From Calycina herbarum (taxonomy: Eukaryota; Ascomycota; Leotiomycetes; Helotiales; Pezizellaceae), in NCBI GenBank assembly GCA_001414485.1, contig LLEY01000107.1, positions 1 to 64,000 on the forward strand: DNA of 64,000 nt, in the 5' to 3' direction. The notes beneath the pieces were generated by a model. It was not told where the DNA came from. It did no database searches and saw only the letters and a program-made list of their open reading frames with translations. Both the position numbers and the translations under genes were made by a program. Shown here one piece after another: positions 1 to 10,847 of the stretch; positions within the stretch are counted from its first letter, which is position 1; each line of letters starts with the position of its first letter.

Positions 1-350
1 AACTGAAAACACACCTAAAATCGCGATTTTGACATTTTAATATCTCTACGAACTATTAATCAAAAGTTTTAAAATTAAAACTTTGATTTCATTACTATAT
101 ATATATTTAGAATTCTAAGTTTCAGACGCTATATGATTTTACTTAGCGATTCGCTTAAAAACACCCCTGTAATCTTGTCTTTTTTCTTCTTCTTTTAATA
201 ACTTTTTAGTATAAATTAGCCTCAGTCTTACATTTTATAACTTTTATATTTATATAGTAATGAAATCAAAGTTTTAATTTTGAAATTTTTAATCAACAAT
301 TCGTAAAGATATTAAAATGTCAAAATCGCGATTTTAGGTGTGTTTTCAGT
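1..350. mobile_element. Foldback / MITE-like element with ~108 bp terminal inverted repeats
   Basis: Bases 1-109 read almost perfectly as the reverse complement of about 242-350. Both outer ends begin AACTGAAAACACACCTAAAA, followed by a shared TCGCGATTTTGACATTTTAA stretch, with only scattered mismatches further in. About 130 bp of unrelated AT-rich DNA lies between the arms and no coding frame is present. That is the structure of a non-autonomous foldback or MITE-type DNA element. The left end coincides with the window edge, so the target-site duplication cannot be checked and the true left boundary may lie outside. The superfamily is unknown. Confidence 0.75.
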
Positions 351-380
351 TGGCCGGTTCGCTTGTTTGGCCGGTTCGCT
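350..380. repeat. Short direct repeat abutting the foldback element
   Basis: The 14-mer TTGGCCGGTTCGCT occurs twice, at 350-363 and 367-380, immediately after the right end of the inverted-repeat element. A related TTAGCGATTCGCTT lies inside the element near 143-156. It may be part of the element or a target-site feature. Confidence 0.6.
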
Positions 381-1107
381 ATACATGCACGTTATAGGAT
401 AGATAATATTCGAGAATCGGCCCTTTTTATTCGTTATTCGTATACTACTTATTCAATAATTATTCGTATACCCTCATATCCGCCACCAATACAAATAATT
501 TACGAATAGCCAGGGAAAATAGAAAGGCCGCAGTACCAAACCCTCGGGTCACAAAACAGGTCAGTTTTATATTTTTCAGCGCTACCAATTACTCGGGTTC
601 ATGATTATGGGCTTCCAAGTTTTCTTCTTCACGAGATTGGTTGCTAATTGATGTTGTAAAGCGGAGAAAAACTGCGCCTTGTTGGATATTCATAAAGATT
701 GTTCTCCGCTATTTTGCTGGCGATGACTTTCACCGGAAATATTCTCGAGATTCGGTGGCTTGATGGATTATTGGGTTGGAGAAGAGGCCCCGAAATCAAC
801 CAGATGTGAGTTGGAATATCTTTACTATATAAGCATGCTTTGGACTGCAATGATGGAGTATTGTCAGACATCCAAAAATACTTCTTTCTCCCCCTTTCAG
901 TATTCAAAACAATCAAGCCTTATAAATACCAAACTTCTCTTTCAACCCCTCCTTCGAAGCATTTTCTTCCAAATTACAGCATCTACTACACAGCAATTCA
1001 TATCTCTACGTAACCACCCTTTCCCAATCCAAAATCAAATTTCCCAGGCACTTTCCATAACTAACCCCCACATTCAGTCCCCCATCCATCCATCAAGCCT
1101 CTCAAAT
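381..1107. other. Intergenic / promoter region of the first gene
   Basis: No supported gene. The distal part is AT-rich. From about 885 to 1107 the plus strand becomes pyrimidine-rich with a TATA-like TATAAATA at 920-927, as in fungal core promoters and 5' leaders ahead of the ATG at 1108. Confidence 0.5.
920..927 (+). promoter_or_regulatory. TATA-box candidate
   Basis: TATAAATA sits about 180 bp before the ATG at 1108 and is followed by a C/T-rich leader, the usual layout of a fungal core promoter. Position and sequence are the only support. Confidence 0.4.
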
Positions 1108-1485
1108 ATGTCGACCGCCAAGAAGTTTGGAAAAATCTTTGGAAACATCCAAAAGAACATAAACTGCACCAAGAAATTCATCAACGCCATAAGCATCAGC
1201 ATGCCTGGGAGCCGAATTCTGCCCTCCAGAACAACCAAAGCGGATTTTGAGTATGAAGTTCGCATCGACAGCGGCGAGAAGGTTTGCAAAATGCTTTATG
1301 TCTACTTGCAAGTGAATGCCAACCCCAAGAGCACATATTTGAAGAACTGGTTGAAGAACAATTCTACGCATGCCAACCATGCTGTGACGACTTTGGATAC
1401 AACTGCGGCGGATATGGAGGATGAGGTTGCTCGAGTAATGGCAGATCTACATGCCAAGGGGGTTGAAAATTTGCAGAAACAGTGA
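1108..1485 (+). CDS. Small hypothetical protein, 125 aa
   Basis: Single-exon frame with ATG at 1108 and TGA at 1483-1485. The frame is open upstream to 760, but 1108 is preferred because it lies directly after a pyrimidine-rich leader with a TATA-like box. The N-terminus is basic (MSTAKKFGKIFGNIQKN), the middle (residues 45-75) contains alternating hydrophobic positions, and the C-terminal third is acidic and probably helical. There is no signal peptide, membrane segment or motif I recognise. The function is unknown. A 23-base G homopolymer begins 39 bp after the stop. Confidence 0.55.
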   Translation: MSTAKKFGKIFGNIQKNINCTKKFINAISISMPGSRILPSRTTKADFEYEVRIDSGEKVCKMLYVYLQVNANPKSTYLKNWLKNNSTHANHAVTTLDTTAADMEDEVARVMADLHAKGVENLQKQ

Positions 1486-1516
1486 GAGTGAGAAGTGGCT
1501 CCGCTATTTATTTAGC

Positions 1517-1547
1517 TTTTTTTTGGGGGGGGGGGGGGGGGGGGGGG
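1517..1547 (+). repeat. T8-G23 homopolymer tract
   Basis: Eight T (1517-1524) are followed by 23 uninterrupted G (1525-1547), in the likely 3' UTR of the gene ending at 1485. Its length is prone to assembly or polymerase error. Confidence 0.9.
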
Positions 1548-2306
1548 CAGTTGAGTTGTTGGATATGTGATGGACGTGCAGTAGTTGGAACTCGATTAAG
1601 CGACTGTACAATCTTAGAATCTGTCTTTCTATGTATGGAATAGAGTTGCTGTTATCATCCAAAAGAGTCCTATGATACTCATCCTTTTTCCATTTTACTT
1701 TGCCCCGGGATGATGAAATTGCCCTCGAAACATGCTTCCGCTGAGATACCAAAGCAGATGAAATAACTGGCATGGAAAATAAGAACAAGTCGTGGTGGAA
1801 ATACTCCCAAACACCGAATGTGATGGAATACCAAAATGATTCTTTTTCCGGGTAGCTTTAATTGCGATATAAAGGTTTAGACTACTCTGAGCGAAGATAC
1901 AGAATCATACAAATTTTATACTCCAAACTGAATTCCATACATCGCCTCGGGATCTTGTTTAATTGACAAAAAGGGTTACCGGTTGGTTGTCATTGTTAGG
2001 TGAAAACAAATAGTGGGTATAAGGAAACTTTAGATGCTAAAACATTTTCTCTTTAGTTTCCTTCGCTATATCAATTGGTTTCTCGGGGCTTTCAGCTCAT
2101 GTAATTCTGACCTGTCACCTACATAATATGAAGTTAGATTATGTTGTATCGCTTCATCCCGTTCCGTAAACGGAGTTTATTAGCGACTTGTAAGCCTCGT
2201 TGTAACCCTGATATGCACACGTGCATATTGATATCTCAGTTTCAGCCCGTCTTCCCCGACATGACTCTCTATATAACACAAGGTCCAGCTACATTTTTCG
2301 TTCATA
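1548..2306. other. Intergenic region
   Basis: Reading both strands shows no coding frame with conserved character. A frame on the minus strand (1504-1788) runs through the homopolymer and is not credible. The last 100 bp holds the promoter of the CorA-like gene, with CTCTATATAACAC near 2266. Confidence 0.5.
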
Positions 2307-5300
2307 ATGTCGCTACCTCCCAGCTCTCACCAAGCTCGACCCACTATGGCAACAGTAAACAATAATGCTTTCATCGACATCGATAGAGATAATGGGGTGG
2401 ACTTTCTGCCTGATGATTTACCACCTAGTCTTAGGGATGACTGCCTCATCCGCTTTTCTCGCAGTCGGTTTAGTGAGCGGGGCCGGCTACTCCAGGAGTT
2501 TGACCTGGTGCAACGGGAAGCTGTGGAGCGCGATTTAGATGGCATTGCAAGATTGAGAGTAAGCTTGCCATCTTCTGGACTCCAGGTCCTCGCCTACCGC
2601 AAAGTACTTTGGACCAGATATGCCATCGATCGCGGTCGACGTGATCTACGTAACATCGCAATCAAAAGTGACAAGAGGCGTTCTTTGACTAACGATGAGA
2701 GTGCTCGCCATTTTCTCTGGGAGAGACGGATCCTTCTGACAGTGGGAAAATGGGAAATGCCACCAAAACCTCCTCTGCCTAGATCATTGCAGGATCCGAA
2801 TTCCATTCGCAATAGAATGTCCAGAGCGTGGAGCACCCAAAAGCCTCTAGCACCTGTTCTTGTTCCAGTTGATGATACTTATGGGGTAAAGGTTCCAGGA
2901 ATTACTTTTCGAAAATCCAAGGTGGGAGAGGGGATATTTTCATCTACTTACGACCTTGAAATGTACCCTCTCAGTCTGATTCTCAGCGACAAGGATATGA
3001 ATCCATTAGCAAAGCGATGTGAGCCAAATACAATCCGATACTTTCATCTCCCGGCCAACAATATGCACTGGATCGAGGTATGTTCCTTCAATAATCTATT
3101 TCTCATATTTCTAAATCTCTTAATAGGAACTTATCGGCTGCTACTATGGTGATTGCGACTATCCACCCGAGTTCGATGACCGAAGCCACCCGAAGTACCG
3201 CCTCAATTCGGCGAATATTCTTTGTCGGAAATATTGGACGTCTCTTGTAGAAGGGGATGCAGGTGATCGACGAATGCGTTCTTAGTGCTCTCCAATCAAA
3301 TTTTGTATGGGGTCCATCCTTTTCCCACATCACTCGTGCTGATCTCACACTTCAGTAAAGAGAAATGGGGATACAAGTCGGAACTTTGTGATATTCGTAA
3401 GCTTACTACCTTTTCCCTAATAAACTTTCACTAATGGTACGCAGATGCCTTATTTGCATCGAGAGACTCTCCAGAATTACAGAATCATGGCACGTATCAT
3501 AATGGAGGAGACACGGAAAAATCAGCAATACGTCTCAAAAAATAACGGAAGGTCAAAAGACAAACTGATCAAGATAACTGAGCAACTCATTACTCAACGA
3601 GCTAAGCGAAACTCTGTCGCACGAGACAGGGGAAAAGCCAGCCCCTTTTCAATGAAGGCGGACCAGGAAGTAGCACGTCCTGAAAATAAACCTAGTACAT
3701 TGAAGAGTCGGCGCAGTCCCTTGGGCGAGTATTTGCTTGAAGTTTCAAAGATCTATCAACAAATGGATATTGAGCCGGAGATTCAAATACTGCGTACCTA
3801 CTTGCACAACAATCCACCTTTACACCCACGAAGACCGCTGCACCGTACAAATGACAGGGATATGATGGAGAAAGAACGGGCGTCGCGCCAGGCTAACAAA
3901 GGTTCCAAGGTCTGTTACGGAGAGGACAATGTCATTATGGTCGATCAACTATGGCTCTATATTTTAGATGATAGTAAGATTTTTCCTTCCAATCATATAG
4001 AGGATTTATAGATTTCAACTGACACAATACAGACACTATTATATCTTCCTTTCCGAAAGAGTGGGGAGAAAAAGGCTGGCCCGGGCTTCACAAAGAAATT
4101 CTAGACCGTCTCAACGTTAGTCTTGAATCAGGCGAAGTTCGATCTGTCTACGATGTGCCCTTGATAATTATGAATCAGTTTTCGGCTGTTCTTTTTGACC
4201 GCATAGAGAAAGTGGATGATCGACCAGCAATTTTCAATGTTCTCTGTAAAGCTATTAGTCACATTGTAAGTTTATTTGCTAATTATGAAGTAAGTTTGAA
4301 CTAACTTTATGAAGTCGGATCTGAAGAACGTTGCTTTCGACCTGTTCTGGGACCAACTCGCTAATCTTAACACGATAAATTACCACTTTTTCAATCTCGA
4401 AGCAACAGCCAGAAAGTACCTGAACATCAATGTCGAATGCGAATTATTACGCGAAACCTATACCATCACCGATGAGCTACGTATGATGAATGGCATTTTA
4501 AAAGAACAAGGTCACGTCTCCGAAACTTTTGAAAAGCACCTCTTGCAATTACAGAAACCTTCAAGTGATCTACTGGAGGCGAAGGCCATGGTTCAAAGCA
4601 TCCGAAATGTATTATCGGGATCTTCTGAAAATGTATCGGATATATATGAAACCAAATACACGGCCAAGGGCAAGGCAATTGATAACAGCCAAGATCCCGT
4701 CACCAACGACATTTCGACTGAAACCCTGGAACGTGCGAATGATGTCAGAAACGAGATTTCGGGACGAATGCATGAACTTCAAAGATTGAAAAACGATGTG
4801 ACCGATGTATCCTGGCAGGTTGGTGCTCTAGTCACATTCCATAAGCGTTACTACGATTCTACGGATAGACATCAAATTTTACTGATACTCTAATTAGTTA
4901 AAAGATCTCCTGGCATTGAAGCAACAACGAGCTAGCATCATTGAAGCCAAATACGCCTGGATGAGATCCGAGGAAAGCGAAGCTCAGTCACAGTCCGTGA
5001 TGGCCTTCACGATTGTCACAATTATTTTCCTCCCGCTCTCATTTATGAGTAGCCTATTTGGCATGAATGCCAGCGATTTCTCCACACCAGAAGGAGGGAA
5101 TAGTATGTCCTTGCACCAGCAGTTCAAATTTCTTTGTAAGTACTTGCCAATGCCTATAATTCCATTGTTTAACGAGAGAGAAAAACATAGTCCCTATATC
5201 ACTCGGTGTCAGCGTCATCTCCATAGCCCTTCCATTTTCAGCAACTTTCCGAGCAGTTTTTCTCTTTCCCGTAACAAAAGTTTGGGAGTTTCTATCTTTT

Positions 5301-5630
5301 ATGGACAAAGTTACTCTAGCCATCATATTCGAATTCACGGGTCTTCGACTTATTTGGAGTTATATCTGGCGTCGTTGGGCACAAGATCGGTATGAGAAAT
5401 TCATGAGGCGACTGGATGATGACAGGGTTGTTACAAAGATTTATTCGAGAAGTGAAAGGAAACGACTGAGAAAACAATGGGAGATGGCTAAGCTGGAGGA
5501 AAAATTGGAAAAACTTCGAGATTCAGATGATGGCTCTGACCATACGTCCGTGGATGATGGGAAGTCGAGGTTTCGTAGGAGACGAGCTCCTCCAGGAGGG
5601 AGTGGTGGCGGTAGTAACGGGATTGTTTAA
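2307..5630 (+). CDS. CorA-like Mg2+ transporter family protein, ~963 aa
   Basis: Inferred exons: 2307-3077, 3127-3262 (or -3304), 3356-3396, 3445-3973, 4033-4265, 4315-4818, 4898-5135 and 5191-5630. The phases agree and give 963 codons. The C-terminal region carries the CorA signature: a coiled-coil stalk, then a first membrane segment (IVTIIFLPLSFMSSLFGMN) ending in the GMN motif. A second hydrophobic stretch (ISLGVSVISIALPFSATFRAV) follows, then a basic tail. Upstream blocks typical of the large fungal CorA-like proteins are visible (FMPYLHRET; VDQLWLYILDD; TIISSFPKEWG). GMN-family proteins form pentameric divalent-cation channels, but many fungal members of this group are uncharacterised, so Mg2+ transport is inferred. 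Oddity: if exon 2 runs to 3304 it contains an in-frame TAG at 3283-3285. A donor at 3263 (intron 3263-3355) avoids it. An alternative start is the ATG at 2346. Confidence 0.85.
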
Positions 5631-7103
5631 AAATATTGATTTGAGATGATTAAGGGGTTCAGAAGGTAAGTACTACAATTTATTCAAAAGAGATTCTTAA
5701 AACCCCGGTAAACAGAGTACTACCTACCTACTTCAGCAAACGTATAGGATTGTTGCAGAAGTCAACGTTTTGAATTCTGATAATACCCAATTGGCGAATC
5801 CTCAAATGCACTATAAGAGGAGAGAGGGGAAAACCCAGCTGCAGTTGATGATTCTATGTAAACTTTGGATAATAAAGTAAATGTTCGGCGAAGGCGACCT
5901 ATGCACCAGAGGGTGGAGGAGTTCGACTAATCACGGGTAAAATGCATTTTAATTTCTCCTTTACTTTTTTAAGTAAGAATCAGAAAATTTAATTGATTAT
6001 TCTAAATGACTAGAATAATTAGATTCATGTCAAGCTTATAGAAGTGTTAGAACAATTATAAGAGTCCTATAAGATTCTAGTCACGACTTTTTGCAAATCC
6101 TGGTGTGATAATATAAAATGTTCCAGGATATCCCAACCTCACTATAACTTTCTGCATGCCAATAAAACCTCAATCATCTCTTTGATGCCACAATTCGACT
6201 CACACAAATGCGATTCGCACCAGATCACCTGTTTCTGAGCTTACTCTGTCCAGGCGGCTCTGTTAGACTCAATTGCAACAAAGTGCTAATAATCCCACAA
6301 AATATACTACACAAACTAAACTCGCCATGCGGTTTCTATGTTTACACAGTATGAGGTCGAATGGCAAGGCGTCATTCTAACAGTGATATTTACTTTTCCA
6401 GAGTTTGTACAGACGGTATAATAAAGATCCAAGCGGGTATATATCAAAATTAACTTATAGAATCCAAGATCATTCCAAATAACCATATTGGTGGTGATCA
6501 CGAATATGCTTTAGTCGACGGCACCGTCCCTGCAACGCCAGCTCCAGGTCACTTCTCCAGATTCGAGTCTTGAACTTGCTGACAAGTCCTAGACGTTAAA
6601 GAATTGGGTTCCTCCAATGACGAGTTCTGGTGATTCGCTGAAGAGAACGATGCCAAAGGCTACGTCACGTTGCACAACAATCTAAAGGCTCTTACGGATA
6701 AAGAAGATTCTTTTGATGCTATGATAGAAGGTGCTGCGGTTGCTGCATCTTTGAAAGTAGATCACGCACGCAACACTGGCACACACTATCCGTCACCTTT
6801 TGATTTCAAGTGCGCCATCTTCTTCAGTGCAGCAAATACAGTCGATGCAGCAGCGGTCCAAAGGGGTGTGCTGAGAATGTTAGACATGGAAACTGATAGG
6901 ATCTCCCGTTCTTAGGCTAAATGCAACGGTTTCAACTTTCAACAATGCCGTACTAACTTATCCATTCCGCCTTGCCGATACCCCCCGCGGAAATGTATCC
7001 AAGGATCTAAATCCTGAGAAAATATTCGTGCATATGTGCCTTTTATGGCTGCAGCCCCATGTGTCTGCAACGTGCAAATCAGTGGGAGTGCCCTTTGGCG
7101 TAG
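5631..7103. other. Intergenic region without a recognisable gene
   Basis: About 1.5 kb. A short plus-strand frame (6670-6915) ending in LRMLDMETDRISRS has protein-like composition but no neighbours in frame, no convincing start context and no recognised family. It may be a gene remnant. Nothing else is supported. Confidence 0.4.
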
Positions 7104-8597
7104 GTTTCAATCCTGGGGCTTGAATCTCATATAGCAGAGATTACACCTCGGATTATTCTTGCCCTGATCAAGTTTTTCCTGTACTTTCAAGATGACAGTC
7201 GACTTGTTGCAATTCCACAAACTCCCCGCTGCCTTTCAAGCCGCTTTATTGGAGGCCCAGCGCTTAAACCTCCTAATGGGACCAAACCAAATTTCGAACA
7301 TCCACCAAACCGGGATAACTTGGGGTTTGCAGTTCAAACTGTTGCTTCTGCAATAGTAGGCTTGCTGGTTATTGTCACTCTCTACGCACGGATCCTCTAT
7401 CACAAAAGAGTCTACATAGAAGATTGTAAGCCCAACTCCTGCCCCTCATCAAGTAAGGAAGGCAGGCTTGTTCTAATAAAACTAAGTTATGGGAGTTGCT
7501 GCTCTGGTGAGAAACTATGCTTCTTTGATACGTTTTCCAAAGCTAATCATGACTTTAGGGTGTATTCGGAGGGTTTATTTATTTCACGTGGCAGGTGGTA
7601 GATTCCCCTGGAATCTTTGTGCATCAATGGAATATTCGCTTGAAACAGATTCCTGATCTTCTTTATGTAAGTTTCGCAACTCGTAATTAGACAAACACTG
7701 ACACAGACAAGAACATCAGCGTTGCGTCAACGATCTACGGGATTGTCATCATGCTTCTCAAGATTGGGATACTGCTACATTGGAGCCGGATTTTTGTTCC
7801 AAAAAGCTTTCCCCGCAACAGCTTTTGGTGGACATGCTACATTACGATGGGGGTAAATATCTTGTTCTACGTTACTTGCACCTTTATCGAAATATTCGGC
7901 TGCACACCACGGGAAAAATTTTGGAATATCATGCTAGAGGGGAGGTGTCTTGACATGCCCAAGATCATGATCGCCTCTGCCTTTGTAAATTTCTTCTCGG
8001 ACATCATCATTCTCCTCCTACCTCATAGAGTTATTTGGGGTTTACGCATGTCAAGAGAAAAGAAATTTGGAATTGGAGCCTTGTTTACTATCGGAACTTT
8101 GTACGTCATCCAAGTCCCTCTGAACTCTCTTTCAATTGCTGACTATGATCTCAAGTGCCACGATCTGTGCTGGATGTCGCATCAAGAGCACCTTCGACTT
8201 TTCCAACAATCCAGATGTCACTTACACGATTTTCAGTTTGGGTTTGTGGTGCATTGCGGAAATGACCGCGGGATTTTTTGTTCTTTGTCTACCAACGATG
8301 CCGAAATTATTCAGCGATTCTCCCTGGATCCGAAAGATCATTTCTACACTAAGGTCGGTTACGAAATCTACTTTTGGTGTTTCCAAAAGCATATCTGGGA
8401 AAGCGAGTAACTCTTGGCTTCGTAACCAGCCCAAGCGAGGCCCATATAATAGCTTGTTCACGGATACAGATGAGAAGAGTACGGTTCCGCTTGCAAATGT
8501 CAGTGGCTTTTCTCATGCCAAATTTGCTGAAGTCAAGGAAAACCGACAATCGGATCATATTGGAGTTGCCACGTCCGCACATGGAACTAGAAATTGA
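7104..8597 (+). CDS. SAT4-type rhodopsin-domain integral membrane protein, start unresolved
   Basis: Exons rebuilt from frame continuity: open frame from 7104 to 7425, a 20-nt micro-exon 7487-7506, then 7559-7666, 7712-8100 and 8156-8597. The protein shows the family pattern: a PNFEHPPNRDNLGF entry, TM1 (VQTVASAIVGLLVIVTLYAR), a HQWNIRLKQIPDLLY loop, TM helices around YGIVIMLLKIGILLHWSRIF and WWTCYITMGVNILFYVT, then a conserved C-rich turn (GCTPREKFWN), NFFSDIIILLLPHRVIWGL, and a last helix (TYTIFSLGLWCIAEMTAGFF). A hydrophilic Ser-rich tail follows. These fungal seven-helix proteins are widespread and mostly of unknown function. The first exon is open from 7104 to 7425 but contains no in-frame ATG. 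ATGs at 7192 and 7276 are out of frame, so either an upstream exon was missed or the start has been lost. Confidence 0.7.
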
Positions 8598-9660
8598 CGC
8601 TTGCTAAGGCTGCGTTCTGTGACTGGCCAGTTTTGAGAATCACGAGAATTGGCCTTTTCTTTCGATCGCCAGAGAAGGGGCTCTTCAAGATACCGATGGG
8701 GAGTTACTGCGGAGGTGATGATTAGGCAATTTTCCATTTATAATTGTGATGTATTCTGATGAGTTGAATTTATAAGTCATATGGCTCCTTCTTTACCTAC
8801 CATGTCCAATTTTAGCACACCTAAATAACGTTTTTTCGACCAGAAACTCAAAGCCTTATTACTACTACAACATGAGCGAACGTACACTCGCTGAATAATA
8901 AGCACGTCGTAATCCATTTTGGGACTAGATTGCATCATTCTGACATTGTGCGATTCGAACGGGGTTGGGGAATGCACGAATGACTTCCGTTACACCAGCG
9001 CATAGATGATTTTTTGAGTGCCACTGGTGATTGCGTGCTTCTATGCAAATTAATAAATATAAGTGGGCCGCAAACGTTGCGTAGAGGCACGTAAATTACT
9101 CCAGAATAGCTGACGACGACGATCATTGTAGTTCCTGCCGAAAATATGCTTTCCTTTTTTCAAGATAGGATCCCCTGTTTGCGTTCCTACTGTTTTTTAA
9201 TACTGTCTGAGCATTCGAAAGTCCATCAAGCACTGCAACATTCATACCATGACAATATTATAATTCTCGGCGCATACAGTATTGTTTCATGTGTTAACCA
9301 ACGGACATTCTCATACTACAAAAATAAATCAAGAGCATTGTGGTTTATAGCTATAGGCTACTATCACACCCACTGAATTCTTACCCAAGCCCCTTTATTG
9401 CCAACTTTAGACTCGTGTAGTGCTCACCATGCTATACTTCGGCGGCTACACTTGGTCACGTATCGCGACCATCAAAAGTATGGTAAGTTCCACACAATTT
9501 CAATCAAAACGCCTGCTATTGCTGATGAATGCGAATCGAAAAGGTACGGTTATCCAACAAGGACCAAATAAGCTAGTTTTCAACTCTATCACAGCACTCC
9601 ATAGTAAAACCCCCATTCTTTCCTTCATTTTCTCGAGCAACCAACCTGACGGAATCAGAA
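8598..9660. other. Intergenic region
   Basis: About 1 kb of AT-rich DNA with no coding frame I can support on either strand. Fragments near 9420-9660 may be further remnants of the P450 relic that follows, but they match no P450 block I recognise. Confidence 0.4.
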
Positions 9661-10200
9661 ATGTATCAATACCATCAACTCTTCAAATTCAGCGCACACC
9701 TTGTAATGCAAATATCCTCCACGGTATACTACAACCTTTTTAATGTCATTGATAAACGCCTCCATCGTGCTAAGCGAAGGATCATCGGACAAGGGTGTCA
9801 ACTATCGTTCCATGCGAGAATTCAAGCCTACGACGATGAAAAGCGTCAATGTCTTTGTGCAACAAATCGCCAGTTCAAGCGAGCAGCGAGATAGCGTGGC
9901 CAATATGACCGACAGATGCAAATATTTCCGTATCGATGTCATCGGACAGCTTGGATTTGGGACTGCTCTCACCTTACAAACTGACCGCAAAACCCGATTC
10001 ATGGTCAAAGGAAGAGAAACTTCAAACTACCGAACCAACGTCTATATTCAATTCCCGCCGCTGGAAAAGATCGGCATGGAGCTCTTGCTGCATTCCTTTG
10101 AAGGACTTGATAGTTGCACGTCGATCAGCAGGAAAACATGCGAGGCACGATCTTTACCCCTTTGTTTCCAGGTGGCAAAATTGGCCATACATTGAAATAT
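9661..10200 (+). pseudogene. Cytochrome P450 relic (N-terminal/central part only)
   Basis: Frame 9661-9790 ends in a block typical of fungal P450 helix B/C (NVIDKRLHRAKRRIIGQG). It shifts by one base near 9790-9800 into the frame that continues VNYRSMREFKPTTM, then NMTDRCKYFRIDVIGQLGFG and TRFMVKGRETSNYRTNVYIQ, all matching the order of microsomal fungal P450s up to about helix F. The frame then decays and stops near 10195. No I-helix AGxxTT, ExxR or haem-binding FxxGxRxC block follows. This is a truncated, frameshifted copy that cannot encode an active monooxygenase. Confidence 0.75.
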
Positions 10201-10847
10201 AAGAAGGTACAGCAACATCCATCATTCCCATCAAGAGTTGATCGATCAAGTCTTTTCGTTAGTGACAGCGAATCAGTTTCCCGCCCTCGCCCCACTGTTC
10301 ATCCAAAATCTTTGGTGTCCTCATAGCGACGAGTAACAGTGTACAGTACTCAAATTGCAGCCATGACTCTACATGAGACTCCTCTTAAACTGACCATCTC
10401 AACTCCCCAAGTCCCAACTCATTCTTTAAGGTAATTTTAGTATGTTCTGATCAACCATTTTTGGCTACTTCTCGCCCTCGGTAACAAGGGAGCCTATTTT
10501 AAATGGTGAGATGGAAAGGCTGCAAGTAGTTACTGCCTGTCAGCAAGAGGCGACGAAGTGGAATAGTGAAAGAGACTCAACTATATATCACAGAAATCAA
10601 ATGACCAGAACCAAGCAGTTCTAAGACCAAGTAGGAAAAAAAAGTATATCGCAGACACATCCAAAAAATTCTATCAAGAAATAAATAAACAAAACATAAA
10701 ACCAAAAGGGTATAATAATCTCCCATCCCAAACCCACCATTCATTCTTATCCTATCCCAAAGAACCCCATCTAAAAACTCCCTAGAATATCCCATCGTGA
10801 GATCACTCCCTATATATAACTTAGACAAAAATGCAGGATAAACTATT
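10201..10847. other. Intergenic region and 3' flank of the DUF6594 gene
   Basis: No gene supported. The part nearest 10848 is the likely 3' UTR of the minus-strand gene. The frame 10577-10870 on the minus strand overlaps that gene's end and is judged a shadow. Confidence 0.4.

Noticed and set aside
8935..8970. B-box-like GTTCGAATC on the minus strand
   Set aside because: No T-stem pairing and no A box at the right distance, so not a tRNA.
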